Source: Viscum album
Lineage: Eukaryota > Streptophyta > Magnoliopsida > Santalales > Viscaceae
Reading direction: 5' to 3'
Assembly: GCA_963277665.1 (NCBI GenBank)
Contig: OY728122.1
Coordinates: forward strand, 1,542,516,868 to 1,542,580,867
Length of the DNA stretch: 64,000 bases
The translations under genes were made by a program, and so were the position numbers. Positions 1-11,473 of this stretch are shown one piece after another. A model generated the notes under the pieces. It was not told the DNA's origin and searched no databases. It was given only the letters and a program-made list of their open reading frames with translations. The stretch's first letter is position 1; each line of letters starts with the position of its first letter.

Positions 1-690
1 AGGATGAGAGACCAGGAGAAAACCATATGGGATGAGAATATCTTGCTAGGATAGGTGTAGATCTTAAATTTGGTATTCAAATCATTAAAAATGGAGGTTG
101 TAAGGACTTAGAATCCATTCAACAACCTCTAATAATGAGAGTAATTTTTTAGGTTTGAATTAGGTTGAGTTTGGGTAAATTTTGGGGGGTTTAAGATTTT
201 TAAAACCAATTTTTGGAATATTAAAAATTATGTACATGGTTTCCTAGGTACGGGAACACATTTTTTCAAACTGTGTGCCTAAATTTTGTTCCTCTTATAG
301 GTAGTTCATGGTCACTCCTAATAGGGGACACAGTTTTACACAAGGTGCACCAACTATGCAATCCCTCATTCTCTTGGGTTTCACAGTTTGTGGGGGTTGG
401 GTGCACGGTTTGGGAAACCTATGTGCCAATCGTGCACTACCCAAATCCCCTCTCAGAACATCCAATTTTTACCCAAACTCACCAAATATAAAATACAAAA
501 AAAACATACTCAAAAAAAGGAAAAATAGTACCTATAATTGAGCTCAAGGAATCCCTATAAAAATGTTTGGATATTATAACGGTAAATCAATATAAACCTA
601 TATATTTGTTAAACTTTTCTTATAATATTTTTTCTAGTCTCATTAATAGTATAATTTATAGTTTTATTTAAATATTAATCTTATAATAAC
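1..690. other. Unassigned AT-rich sequence before the LINE
   Basis: No protein domain, RNA gene or LTR terminus is recognisable here. Two overlapping short open frames (about 273-541) have no recognisable motif and do not look coding. The stretch with repeated phrases such as tgtgcc and ggtgca resembles untranslated or LTR sequence of an old retroelement, but no partner copy exists in the window to prove it. Confidence 0.3.
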
Positions 691-693
691 AAC

Positions 694-1700
694 ATGGGCT
701 TGTGAAAGGGAGAGGTATTTTGGGGGAATTGGTTTTTCCAAAGAAATGGTTTAGAACTTGAATAAAACGTTTGTTGGATCTAATATAATGGTCATGGTTG
801 ATATGAATAAGGCCTATGATAAAATATAATGGAGATTCATTTTAAGGTTCATGAGAATATTTTTCCTTCATGAATGGTTTTATGACTTGTGTTCCAGGTG
901 TCATGCTTCTCAATGGATTCATTTTTCTCTAATGGGAATGTATTTTGGTTTTTTAAATCATTCTATAGTGTTAGTAAAGGTGATAACCTATCACCTATTC
1001 TCTTCAATATGGACCAGGATCCACTTACAAGGAATATTCATCAAATCCTGGAATATGAGAAGATCTTTTCCTACAATAACAGGTTTAGGAATAGCCTTAT
1101 GTCTCATATCATGTTTGATGATGACATTTTATTTTTTTATTAATGGAAGGATAATATCAATAATTAGTTTAACTAAAATCATGTCTACATATAGCACCTT
1201 GAGTGTTCAGAGCATAAATTTAATAAATATTGGTGTTTTCATTTCAAATAAATTCTTATGGATATGTAACAATGAAATTATCAACAAAATGGGAATGAAA
1301 AGATGAAAAATTCCAACGGTGTATCTTGGTGATCCTATTTCTAATGGAAGTATCAAAAAGTTTCTCTTTCAAGATATCATCAACTGGGTCATAGGGAGAA
1401 TTTTTAATTATAAAAATAGGTTCCTCTTATTTGGTGGAATGATTAAAATGATCAAAAGTTTACATACATAAATCCCAATGTAATGTTATCAATTATTAAA
1501 CCATTGAAGAGGGAAATTTCAATGCTATAAAAAAATTTGGATACCATCTTATGGGATGAAAATCAATCTGGTTGATTTCGTTGGGCATTGTGGAAATGAA
1601 TAGAAATCCAATTTATAAAGGTGGTATCGGGTTACATAATGTGGAGGAGACCTTGTGATCCATGAAAGTGAGGTTGGGGTGGAAATTTTTTAAGGGAAAT
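694..1700 (+). pseudogene. LINE reverse transcriptase relic
   Basis: Translation in shifting frames shows the order of a plant LINE RT. A VDMNKAYDKI block near 793-822 corresponds to the finger/palm motif AYDxxxW. GDNLSPILFN at about 979-1008 corresponds to GDPLSPxLF. MFDDDILFF at about 1111-1137 occupies the catalytic FADD position. A YSTLSVQSINL block follows near 1191, and a YLGDPI motif near 1322. In the catalytic motif the usual Ala reads Asp, but the two catalytic Asp codons are still present. A stop immediately follows AYDKI. The longest remaining open stretch (851-1306) changes frame relative to the motifs, so this is a non-functional remnant. Confidence 0.75.
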
Positions 1701-2297
1701 TTATTTTGGAAATGTTCATTAAATATAGGTATAGGGAAGATTAGAGGGTGTGTTATATGTGAAATAGAATACTGTCAAGTTTCTCAGGGTGTAAGGTTGA
1801 TCAGATAGAGGAGATGTTGGGGGAAGTTCACTGGAATGAAGGGAGTGGAGACATTAACCTATTGGAGGTTAATTGGTTGGGATAAACCTTTCATTTTAAG
1901 GATTTACCACTCCAACCATAAATTTTTGGGATGCTTGCTTATACCTAACCTTATTGGAAGCTATTATGAATCAAAATCATAAGGATATTATTTATAGTAT
2001 CAAGTTAGTTGATGAACCAGATAGGTGTGCTTTAGCGGGCTCCAAATATAGTCGGTATTGTGGTTGGGATTTTAGAAAAATAATTCATACTAGAAATGGA
2101 TTGGATGAGTGGGATTTGAAATTTTGGTGCAAGTAAATTCTAGCTAAAATGAATTTCTTAGTTTATAGGTTGAGAAATAAAGATTTATCCACACATGACT
2201 TGGATGGACTCTATTCCTTCTGACTTATTTTACCTTAATGATAGAGATTGTAAAAAAATCCCATCTTTTCGCCTCTTGTAACCCTGTTTTGTTTATC

Positions 2298-2347
2298 AAT
2301 AAATTGTGCTATGGTCTTTGACCAAAGCACTACCATTAAAAAAAAAA
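2298..2347 (+). terminator. LINE 3' end: AATAAA and poly(A) tail
   Basis: AATAAA at 2298-2303 is followed about 35 bp later by an uninterrupted A-run at 2338-2347, after which unrelated sequence begins. This is the expected end of a polyadenylated LINE transcript copied into DNA. Confidence 0.65.
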
Positions 2348-2807
2348 TTTATCCACTAATGAAAATATTCAGAAGTGAGGCATGTATATCACCTCGTGAT
2401 GCCACTTCTATATAATACCTTAAGAGGATACAACATAGAATATCTTTTTCTAGGGGGGGTTGACAAAGGTATTCTAAGAGTTCATACAATAGAGGATGAA
2501 CTAAAGTGTTAGTGTAGATTCTATGTAGTAGATGATCACAACATGGTTTTGAGGATCTAGTTTTCAAGTAACATAGGTCAAGGATTGTGGTATGGTTTTT
2601 GAATCTATATATTGGATAATTTTGGAAGATAAGAATAATTCTATAGAATGTATAAGGTATTACTCCATTTATTTCCAAGTTCAGGTGAAGCTGCGTGTGG
2701 TGGAGGTTGGGGCCTTGATTAATGGTGTGGCATATTTTGTCTCTCTTAGGAGATTTATACTAGGTATTTTCATGCATTTTGATATTATATGTGGTAATCT
2801 ATGTAGG
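2348..2807. other. Unassigned stretch between LINE tail and RNase H relic
   Basis: Short open frames occur on both strands (2349-2678 minus, 2592-2948 plus). The plus frame becomes the RNase H relic downstream, so the sequence just before it may be the degraded connection region of that element. No motif before 2808 is firm enough to call. Confidence 0.3.
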
Positions 2808-3205
2808 TGTGTTAAATGGAAACCTCCTAGTGTGGGGTTAAGATTGAACATCAATGGATCTTTTTCAGATAGGGAGATGAGAAGTTGTACTATGGTTAGG
2901 TATTACAGGGGTTCCATGATATTAGCCTTCATTTCCTTTTTTGATTAAGGTAATTCCATTAGTGTTGAGGATAGATCCTTGGCCACCAGTCTCTCATTGT
3001 GTAGGTTCTTTAACCCCGAAATTTTAGAAGTGGAATCTGATTCTACTTTTTTGGTCAACTTCATCCAAAATAGGGGTGAGTTAACTTGGGATATGGCTTA
3101 TAAATTTTAGTTATTACCAAAATTATCTCAATAAAAATACCTAAGTTAGTTATATATGGTGAGAAGGTAATTATGCAGCTAATGTGTTGTCCAGATAAGG
3201 GATGA
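2808..3205 (+). pseudogene. Plant LINE-type RNase H domain relic
   Basis: RNase H removes the RNA strand of the cDNA hybrid, and in plant LINEs it sits at the C-terminus of ORF2. The frame starts with a WKPPSVG..LNINGS block (Asp of the usual LNxDG replaced by Asn), then RGSMILAF, then after one stop LATSLSLCRFFN and LEVESDSTFLVNFIQNRG, then a terminal GNYAANVLSR block near 3167-3196. This is the characteristic order of the plant RVT_3-type RNase H. It lies beyond the poly(A) of the neighbouring LINE and so belongs to a different copy, perhaps the one that LINE inserted beside. Several stops make it non-functional. Confidence 0.7.
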
Positions 3206-3243
3206 TAGGAGAGAGGTTGACTCTTTACACCAGTCTAAGGTCT

Positions 3244-4010
3244 TTACCCACTAATTCTAATCTCATCATTAGGATTGATTCTCTTAGTCGTAATTACTTC
3301 CATCCACCTTAAGTTAGGGAGACTTTGTATTTTTTTTCTTATATGTTTTTTTAATAAAAAATTGAGTTTCATTATATCTTCCTTCTGCGTCTCTTTAATC
3401 CTCACATAGATAGATGGTTGAAAATTCATTTTAGAAATACAATATTTCTCCCCTTACTTCAATGTTTTCATATCCAACCTTTTAAAATCCAAAAATATTG
3501 GGTATTTTGTGACCCATAAGATAGATAAGCTAGCAAGATCCTTTCGACTCAAATAATTTTCCAACTTGTTTTTTTTCCAATGTTGGTAATTTATTGAGAA
3601 TTCATAACATTTTATCAGCTCCAACCATCTTCTAAAATGAATATTCAAATATTTTTGTTTGAAAATATAATTTAAAATTTTATGATAAGTATCTATATCA
3701 CACCTTTCTCCATAAATATAATTCCTTTGTATCTATAATGAAAAATTTACCATAGATAAATTCAAATCATGAGTTGTGTAAATTTACTCATGAACCATTA
3801 ATTGGTGTGAGAAGTAAGTTGTCACTATATCATTTTACATGATAATAGATCCTAGTACCTTATTTGATGCATCATTATTGATTATAGACTCTTATCTTCT
3901 ATAGGATAAAGTAAGCATTGGTTCACTAGCTATCCTTCTCTTTAGTTCATTAAAAAAATTCACATTCATTTTCCAAAGGAACTTAGCTCCATTATAAGTT
4001 AGCTTGGTGA
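3244..4010 (-). pseudogene. M1 RNase H C-terminal part and pol spacer
   Basis: On the minus strand, 3648-3454 contains an RRWLELIKCYEFSINY block followed by ENYLSRKD. This is the conserved end of the Ty3/gypsy RNase H (RRWLELIKDYDxxIxYHPG...ADALSRK). The piece at 3429-3244 matches the spacer between RNase H and integrase by its RIKETQKED motif. The upstream RNase H portion to about 4010 is too broken to read continuously. The integrase that should follow is missing, so the element was truncated at this end. Confidence 0.65.
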
Positions 4011-4049
4011 GTGGATTAGAAATTCATGATAAATTATCAACAAAGAACT

Positions 4050-4790
4050 AATAATATCCAGAAAAAATATGGATCTTAATCCTAGTAGTTGTTCTAGGAC
4101 AACATTCAAAAACTTCTTTCATTGATTGATCTACTGATATACCCTCACTTGAGATTATATGAACAAAGATTGAAACTTTCCAAAGGAAAAATTCACACTA
4201 GGTAAATTTTTCAAAAATATTCTCCATCCTCATGGTCTTTAGGACAATACTCAAGGGAACTACATGATATTCCTTTCCCTTTGAATGTATAAGAATATCA
4301 AATATAAAGACTATCACAAACTGATCAAGTTAATGTCTAATGACTCTATTCATTAAATCCATGAAGATGTGGGGGATTAGTAAGAACAAATGGAATCACT
4401 ATAAATTCATAGTGTATATACCTTTTACAGAATGTTTTCTTATGAATATCATCCTCCCCTAACCTCAATTTATGATATCCATAATGAAGGCCAATCTTAT
4501 AAAATCATTAATCTCAACCCATTTGATCATACAAATCGTAAATATCGGGTAGATGATAATTTATCTTGATTTTGATCTTGTTAAGTTATTTATAATCAAT
4601 TAAAATTAACATTGATCCGTCTTTATTTTTAACAAAAAAACTAGTTCACCATATAGTGATTTTCTTAGTTTAATGAATCCCTTATCAAGATTCTATTAGA
4701 GTTCTTTATTTAATTCTTAAAACTCAATTAGATATATTCTATATAGATTCTTTTAAATAGGTGTGTCACTAGGTATTATTTCTATTGAAA
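4050..4790 (-). pseudogene. M1 reverse transcriptase relic
   Basis: The minus strand near 4680-4610 reads as a DKGFIKLRKSLYGELVFFVKNKD-like block, matching the Ty3/gypsy finger motif KGFIRPSxSPxGAPVLFVKKKDG. Near 4330-4290 it reads LDQFVIVFIFDILI, aligned with the catalytic FxDD box, so the first catalytic Asp has become Phe. Between them are fragments of the palm domain with several stops. The copy is therefore inactive at the catalytic centre as well as being frameshifted. Confidence 0.6.
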
Positions 4791-5059
4791 ATAAACTTTT
4801 GATTTAGTGTAAGACTATGAAACTCTTTTGGTAATACGTCAACAAACTCCCACAAAATAGTCATATCTTCAATATTGATTTTCTCCCCATATATCTAAGA
4901 TAAAAACCCCTTTTTAATAGGAATCATGACCCATAAAATTAATGTAATTTCTATAAAAAGTTCATATTTATCTTCACTCTGATATAAAATCATAGGTTGG
5001 CTAGAAATATCAATCGTAACCTCACTTACTTTGAAATTGATGTGGGATTCATATATAAA
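4791..5059 (-). other. M1 protease-RT linker, degenerate
   Basis: This sequence lies between recognisable protease and RT blocks of the same minus-strand element. No conserved motif survives in it. By position it is the pol linker. Confidence 0.4.
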
Positions 5060-5440
5060 AGGATAATAAATGCCGAAAATAACATCAAATTAAACTAGAG
5101 GAAGAATAATGAGATTTAAAGGAATCATATTCTGACAACCTTCAATTAAATAAGAATCATAGACTTGTGATGGAAATATCATACCATTAGGGTTTTTTAC
5201 TAGTAACTCATCATTTAATATTTGACTTGGTAATTTGATACACTTGGAAAATAACTTAGATATTGAATAGTTGGTGGATCCAGAATCAAATAAGACATTA
5301 TCTTTTCTATAGTGCATGATAAATATACATTTCACCATGTCATTCTCATAACCTGATTTGGAAGTCATGATCTCATGATATTTCCATTTGTATTTGTGAT
5401 TTAAGAGTTTGTTGATGTTGATCGTCAAAAACCTTTAGAT
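5060..5440 (-). pseudogene. M1 aspartic protease relic
   Basis: Retroelement proteases are dimeric aspartic proteases that cut the Gag-Pol polyprotein. The open frame at 5428-5090 (minus) contains VLFDSGSTNYSIS, the DSGS form of the DTG/DSG active-site motif, about 45 residues in. It is followed by LLVKNPNGMIFPSQVYDS and a hydrophobic LIILPLV segment. This fits the Del-type chromovirus protease in spacing. The frame breaks at 5090 before the usual DVILGMDW end motif, of which only a weak counterpart continues in another frame. Confidence 0.6.
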
Positions 5441-6450
5441 TCATACACTCATTGGCATAATGGACATATTACTTTCATTTTAATCATTGGATCTTGGGTG
5501 GCACATTTGTAGGTGTCTTATTATACTCTATTTTATTAACTAGCATATTTATCCCCTTTTAATATTAATGTGCTTTATGACCCACCTTCCAATATTTAAA
5601 GCACCTCTTGGTTCCATTAAATAAATTTAATTGATGTTTCTTTCAACATTTTTTTGATGTTTATGGATGTAATTTCTTTCCAAAAAGTTATTTATTTTAG
5701 TTTTCTTGATACATGGTCTTCTTTTTCTTATCAGACCCATGGTAATGGTGGAAATTCCCATTTTCCATTTCCACCTTGAGTGAACATCGAACGACTTCTT
5801 CATAGCTACTAAATTCTCTTATAGATAATGTCTTTTGGTGAATTGGTTTTATTCCACCAAAGAACTGATAAATTTTTCTTTTAAGGATAATTTTCAGACC
5901 AAAATCATACCTTTAAAGTCTTATAATATTTTTATCATATGTAATAATAGATTCATCATCCTTTTGTTAATTTCTTCTCCATCTTTGTTTGTACAATATG
6001 AGGGATTCCCTTAATAAAAATATCTTCTTAAACTAATACCATTACATGGAGTCAATTAATTCTTCTTGTCCCATATTCTTAATCAGATTACATCATTGAT
6101 ATTATTCTCCTTCTAAATGACAAATGTCTAGAATAATTATTTATTGTTTGGATCTATGAAGAATAGAAACTATTTTCTCAGTGGTGTTGATCCATCACTT
6201 AGCTAATAGTGGATCAGAATACCTACGAAAAGAAAGTGGATGTTTTCTCATGAAAGTATCAATGGTGTATTTTTATATTATTTTCTTGTTTGGGATCTCA
6301 TCATGATTCATAACCTAGGAAATTTGAGTAATCATTGAAATAAGATTCTATATTCCAAATCATGCTATGTTTGGTGTCTCAGGTGTAAAAAAATTTCATT
6401 TTCAACCACATTCATTATTTACATGACGTCTTATGGTTCTTTCCATTGAC
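5440..6450 (-). pseudogene. M1 gag relic with degenerate zinc knuckle
   Basis: Gag forms the virus-like particle. The minus-strand sequence near 5612-5568 reads KRCFKYWKVGHKAH, a CCHC zinc knuckle whose second Cys has become Tyr. A plausible gag start (ATG of an MERTIRRH-like opening) lies near 6447. The region between shows the size expected for a gag but is full of stops, and no long frame remains. Confidence 0.45.
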
Positions 6451-7147
6451 TAAAACCAAAAATTAAAGAGTAATTATCAAGCTACAATAATCATATTAAT
6501 TATCATATAATCATGAAATAAAATTCTTAGGACTTCTAAATCAAGAATACTTATCAATATATGGTTCCTTAGGTTTAATTATAATCTCTAAATATTGACT
6601 AAAACTTCTCTAAAACCTAATGTAAAGGTTCAGTATTATCATATATAAATATTAAATCTATTTAAATGAATATCTAGTCTATTTCAGAAATATATGTCTA
6701 ATGACCATAAAGGTTTAGTGTCTTTGAAGACTGGAACACAATATTCTTATTTCATAAAATATCTTCAATATCTCCCAAAAATATTGTCCCATTTTGTACT
6801 CTTCAAATATATACCCTGCTTAAATCCTTTATTCATAACCTATGTAAAATAAATATAAAAAGGGTTGACCTTGGATAATCAGTAAGGGTAAACATGGGAT
6901 ATATCAATCGATGGTCAAATGAAAGAATATGGGTATGAGATCATGAACAAAACTTATAATGTTCATACCCAATCTTTCAAATATCATAAACATGATTCAT
7001 GGAATAAATATATATCATTTCCAAATACAATATTCATAAGATTAATAAATCATTATAAGTTAATCATAAACAATAATTTCATGTCTTAAAAGTGTAGCAT
7101 CATCATAAGTAGAGAAAGATTTCATATGTCAAGTATAACTACCAAGA

Positions 7148-7333
7148 CCATGAAATAATAAAGGATCAGGTATAAACACTTGTTTCCCAATATGGATCAG
7201 TAACATTTACTTGTTTCCCATAACAAATCAAGCACATAGTCTTGTTTCTCATAGTGGATCAAGCATATAGACTTGTCTCCCAAACTAAGTCAAGCGTATC
7301 GACTTGTTTCCTATAATTATCGTATGAGGTATA
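7148..7333. repeat. 31-bp minisatellite in M1 LTR
   Basis: The phrase cttgtttccc and its variants begin at 7179, 7210, 7241, 7272 and 7303, an exact 31-bp spacing. A more degenerate first unit lies at 7148. Each unit also carries an atcaagcatat-like phrase. A block with the same period but different sequence occupies the corresponding place in the M2 LTR. Confidence 0.85.
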
Positions 7334-9162
7334 ATACTTTACCCAATGAATTAGAGGGATATATAATTCTAATCCCACTCATCACTTAATTAAAACCATA
7401 CAAATATGTTCAACAGTATTATAAATAATTCATCATATCATCATATTATAACCAGTGCAAATAAAATGTGTTTAATAAATATTTCATTTATCCAGTATAT
7501 AAAAAACATGGAAAATAAATGGGTTTCATAAACATCTCACCATCATCATAATAATCATAAACCATACATAAAAATAATAATAATTTTACCATTATATCAT
7601 ATCCCATATAAACATAAGAAACGCCAAAGGTTATTATCATTGATGAATAAAATGATCATTAAAAACATTCCTGAGAAAAATACCCTTTCCATTTTGAAAT
7701 AAATTTTTTAAAATATAAAAAATTTCCACAATATTTTGGAAAAAATATAATTTAAAAATAAAAAAAAAACTAAATAAATTAATTAATCTTAAAATAATTG
7801 ATCAGTCGTGATTCATGTAAATTATTTTTATTACTTATAAGTTAAAGGAAAAAATTTATTTCACGTTTTTAGTAAAAATGTCAAAAAGAACCTCGTTCGG
7901 AAAAAGACAAGAAGATTCCTTTTAAAAAAATTTAAAAAAAATTAAACAAGGGTAAAATGACATTAAATAATAATTTTAGAGTATTAAAATATTCTTTAAA
8001 ACATTTTTAGAAAATATGGGCATGTAAAAGAAAGATTTATGACTGAATAAAAAACATGGTCAGTTTTCCTTAAGAATATTATTTCTTTCTCTTATGTAAT
8101 TAAATGGACAAAAATGAAATGAAAATGTGTATTATAAGGAAAAAACAAAGGATAAGAAAAATTAAATAGATTTATCAATTAAGGATCGTATAATTTATTA
8201 AATGGAAAGTCAAGCATAAATACTCCCGATTAAAATATGATTGAAACATAAATCCCTTAACTCAAATCAAACCTTTCCTCATTCATGTCAAAACCTCCTT
8301 TATAATAAATATTGATTTATTATAAATGTATTCAAGAACCATATTATTATATATCAAACCATTTATGATTTACTTATGACATCTTAGCACCTATTTATTA
8401 ATAAGTTTTTATTAAAATCATTGTTCTGGGTGATAACTACTTCTTTTTTCATACATGTATTAGTTAGGCGGTCTTGGTCATTGTACTTTAATCATGGATC
8501 AATAATTAATAAAATGTTAATAATGATATAAATATAATATATATTGATTATATATATATATCCATAAAATTTATATATTGAAAAAATGAATTATACCGTT
8601 CATAGAGACGGTATAACGTACGTATGCATAATCATTTTTTTCACTTTTGGATAGATAGAAAGAAATAAAGGTAAATAATAATTACCATTTATGGAATAAT
8701 TATAATATAATATACATCATATGTATTCATAAAATTCATCCTTATTTCCATCCATGTAATGTGGAGATAAAAAATTAATCACATCGCTTCGTGGTGGTGG
8801 TTGTCCACACGTACGCAAGAGTGACATTATCAATATCCAACGGTTTGGAAGGTAAACATTTAGATATGATATTATCCTTACAAAAGAATAATTATGTCAA
8901 AAATATCATACATAAACTATAAACCCATCATAATACTCATCCGTAAAATATAGTGATGAAAAATGAAATTGTTATATGGAGACAGTAAATAATACATAAA
9001 CACGAACAACACTTTCCCTTCCCATTTGATGAGAAATAGGGGGGATAATGGTGGTTTAGAAATAATAATTACATTTAAGGATAATTAATTTATTATTTAA
9101 TGACTAAAATAATGTATTTAGAGTAAATAAAATAATAATTTAATAAAAGTGATCGATTAATG

Positions 9163-9177
9163 CGATTACCTCTTCTT
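9163..9177 (-). promoter_or_regulatory. Splice-donor-like site in M1 LTR
   Basis: The minus strand reads AAGAAGAGGTAATCG, with an AGGTAA donor core, about 170 bp downstream of the minus-strand TATA box. Comparable sites occur in the M2, T, A and C LTRs. Use as a splice site is inferred. Confidence 0.35.
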
Positions 9178-9340
9178 TAAAAAATATCCTCTAGATCTCC
9201 TGATAAAGACCCTTAGGTTAGTATTTTGGGAATTACATCACCAATATGATGTTACTATGGGAGTTTATAATATAATTTTTTAGGGTTTTCTTGAGCAATA
9301 ATGCTAAAATTGGTGTGAACAAGATAAAGAAGAGGTTCCC

Positions 9341-9350
9341 TTTTATAAGT
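9341..9350 (-). promoter_or_regulatory. TATA box of M1 LTR promoter
   Basis: The minus strand reads acttataaaaggg, with TATAAAA at 9347-9341, followed downstream by a purine/pyrimidine-skewed leader. This is the expected U3/R promoter of a minus-strand LTR. Confidence 0.5.
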
Positions 9351-9793
9351 GAGGGGAGGGGCACTCATGGAATTTCTTAAAAGATTAAAAAATAATAAAG
9401 TCATTATATAGAACAAATTCCTCCAGAAAAACATGGATTAAAATGTAAGATAATATATAGTTTAAATCCAGTCAAAAAATAAAAAAATTATTGGTTTAAG
9501 TGGTTTTATAAACCTTATATTTTGTTTTATGCCTCTAGTTAACCAATATCATCCTTAATCATAGTAATGACTTTTTCACTCTTAAAGAGTTACAATTTTT
9601 CTTATAAGGTGACAATTGAATCATAAATGGAAAATCATTGATATTTTCGACCATATATTATCCAAATTTACCTCTATAAAAAATTAATTTTTAAATAATT
9701 TAATAAAATATTATTTTCATAAAATTTCATTAATGTCAATTTTAACACTATTCATTTAATTTGACTTAAAAGACATAAAGATAAAGTTGGAAT

Positions 9794-11225
9794 GTAATGA
9801 ACCTGACCTTAGTATCCAATATTTGGTGCCTTACTTTATTAAATTAGAATATATACAAGAATCAAATCCCAAAGGACCCAATAGTTTTTCAGTTTTGGAA
9901 AACTAGATTACATACATGATACCCATTTTACATTCGAAAAAAAATAATATATATATATATATATATATAACAAAAGATAGTAAACTATATCCTTGAAAAA
10001 TCATTCAAAGATATCTTCCTCATAACTTGGGTAAATGAAACGAAATAAGTGTTATCTAAAATTCTCATTAAGGTTTATGTACAGTGGAAACTAACTTGAA
10101 TCAATAATGTATAATCAATATGGCAAGGTAAAACAACTAAACATATGTGTCATTTAATCAATAAATTTTTTACTATCTGAATTCATGGATAATATCATAG
10201 TGAAAATATTATGGGTAAAAATAAATGAATAATTAATTAAATTATTAACTATTTGAATTAATGTTTCATGGCACATAATACATTTATCGTCAAGAACTTT
10301 CATAAGATAGTTTAATATTTATGGGTAAAAACCCATTTAATTCGGCCAATTTATTTGTCTCATAAGACTACTAATGCATTGAGGTTAATTTACATATTTG
10401 GTCCCCACCCATTCTTTCAGGTCCAAAGAATTAATTATATATCAACTAATTAATTTAATTAATGAATCATTATACCTTATGAAAAATATCTATATTGAGT
10501 AAAATATAAAGATTTAACATTATTTCCTAAGTTAATAAAATCACTTTCAAAGTAAACACCATATATAAAAATGATATATGGATTAGAAAATAAACATATC
10601 CATGATTTAAGAAATATTCATATTTACGAGAAATGAAATTTTCATTGGACGGTGATCATAAATAAAAAAAAGGGTAAGTATATACACCAAAGAAAATAAA
10701 TTATGTGTGTGATTTTAAAAAATGCCTCAATGAAGTGAAATTGATATGAAGTACCTTACAAAGATCATATCATTAATAAAATGAAATGAATTTTTGTATC
10801 TACTATAAATCCACATAAAAAGTGTAAATAAAACAAAATATAAAAAAATTATTCCACACATGGCCTTAGAATGACATAATCAATGAATTATAAGTTTAAC
10901 CCAAAGAATGAAAATTGAGTTTAGAAATCCCTTACCACTTGTAATCGGTCGAATCATATGTCCTATAAAAGTAATAATTATCAAATGAAAAGTTTAATTA
11001 CATGTAGATAATTATATTCTTGATATTATATATAAAAGGGAATTATATACACCACATATAAGAAATAAGTCGTGAATAAGGCATGTATATCACATAAGTA
11101 AAAGTGAGACCTAATTACACGCATGCGTTGCTTTGTTTTTTATAGGATAGATAAAATGTGGAATATGGTTATATCATAGTAATAATAAAATATCATAATA
11201 TAGATGATACTGGAGTTATTAATTT
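9794..11225 (-). repeat. Probable fragment of a further minus-strand LTR
   Basis: At 9794 the sequence tgtaatgaacctgacc resembles the TGTAA.GACCCAAC end of the M2-type LTR (tataacaaccc at 11226, tataatgaccc at 33143) and is followed by a similar tttggtgccttactttatt phrase. Near 10929-10940 the minus strand has AAGTGGTAAGGG, a donor-like site placed as in the other LTRs. The fragment stops at 11226, where M2 begins. Assignment rests on short similarities only. Confidence 0.35.
9946..9969. repeat. (AT)n microsatellite
   Basis: An uninterrupted run of alternating A and T of about 24 bases. Confidence 0.9.
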
Positions 11226-11473
11226 TATAACAACCCAACTCTTTATTACACATTTAATACCTGATTTATTACATAAAAGTGCACATTACATAACCTAAAA
11301 GATAGATAAGTCTAGTGTTTTTGGGAATTAGGTAAAAAACATAAAATATTGAACATGAGATTGAACAACAGTATTAAAAACATTCTTTAAATGATCATAA
11401 TATTCTATCAAACTTAAAATTGCATGGGATATCCTGGGGACAATCATAAGAAAGGGGTGAGATATAGAGCTCA
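11226..11473 (-). repeat. M2 3' LTR, distal part (U5 end)
   Basis: It begins tataacaacccaactcttt, the mutated end of an LTR (ancestral TGTAACRACCC...), and aligns with 33143 onward (tataatgacccaactcttt). The alignment stops at gagctca, where element T begins, and resumes after T at 25461. It is thus one end of the split M2 3' LTR. Confidence 0.75.

Larger units (their letters stand above)
690..2347 (+). mobile_element. Decayed, 5'-truncated non-LTR retrotransposon (LINE)
   Basis: LINEs copy themselves by target-primed reverse transcription from one long ORF2 protein. This copy begins inside the reverse transcriptase domain (a VKGRGI-like motif near 694) and runs through RT and the thumb/connection region to a short 3' UTR. 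A polyadenylation-type AATAAA (2298-2303) lies about 35 bp before a terminal A-run (2338-2347). The endonuclease and the whole 5' end are missing, as expected for a 5'-truncated insertion. Stops and frameshifts interrupt the frame throughout. No target-site duplication could be assigned. Confidence 0.75.
3244..9790 (-). mobile_element. Element M1: truncated Del-like Ty3/gypsy retrotransposon
   Basis: The minus-strand order read 5' to 3' is LTR (about 9790-6600), gag (about 6450-5440), protease (5440-5060), RT (4790-4050) and RNase H (4010-3454). Integrase is absent: the element stops in the spacer after RNase H near 3244, where plus-strand LINE sequence takes over. Its protease shares a phrase pattern (LLVKNPNGMIFPSQVYDS) with M2 (MLVKIKNGAIITSQVYN), so the two are relatives. 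The LTR boundary on the high side is uncertain. Numerous stops show an old copy. Confidence 0.6.
6600..9790 (-). repeat. M1 leader and 5' LTR (approximate limits)
   Basis: This AT-rich, non-coding region follows the M1 gag start. It shares landmarks with the M2 LTR: a 31-bp tandem repeat block (7148-7333 here, 25621 onward in M2), a ttacccaat phrase after it, a splice-donor-like site, then a TATA box on the minus strand. This shared order argues that it is an LTR of the same family. The exact termini and primer site could not be fixed. The far end is placed before a probable new LTR start at 9794. Confidence 0.45.

Noticed and set aside
2349..3205. RNase H relic as the C-terminal part of the neighbouring LINE
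   Set aside because: The LINE ends at 2347 in AATAAA and a poly(A) run, so the RNase H further downstream must come from a different copy.
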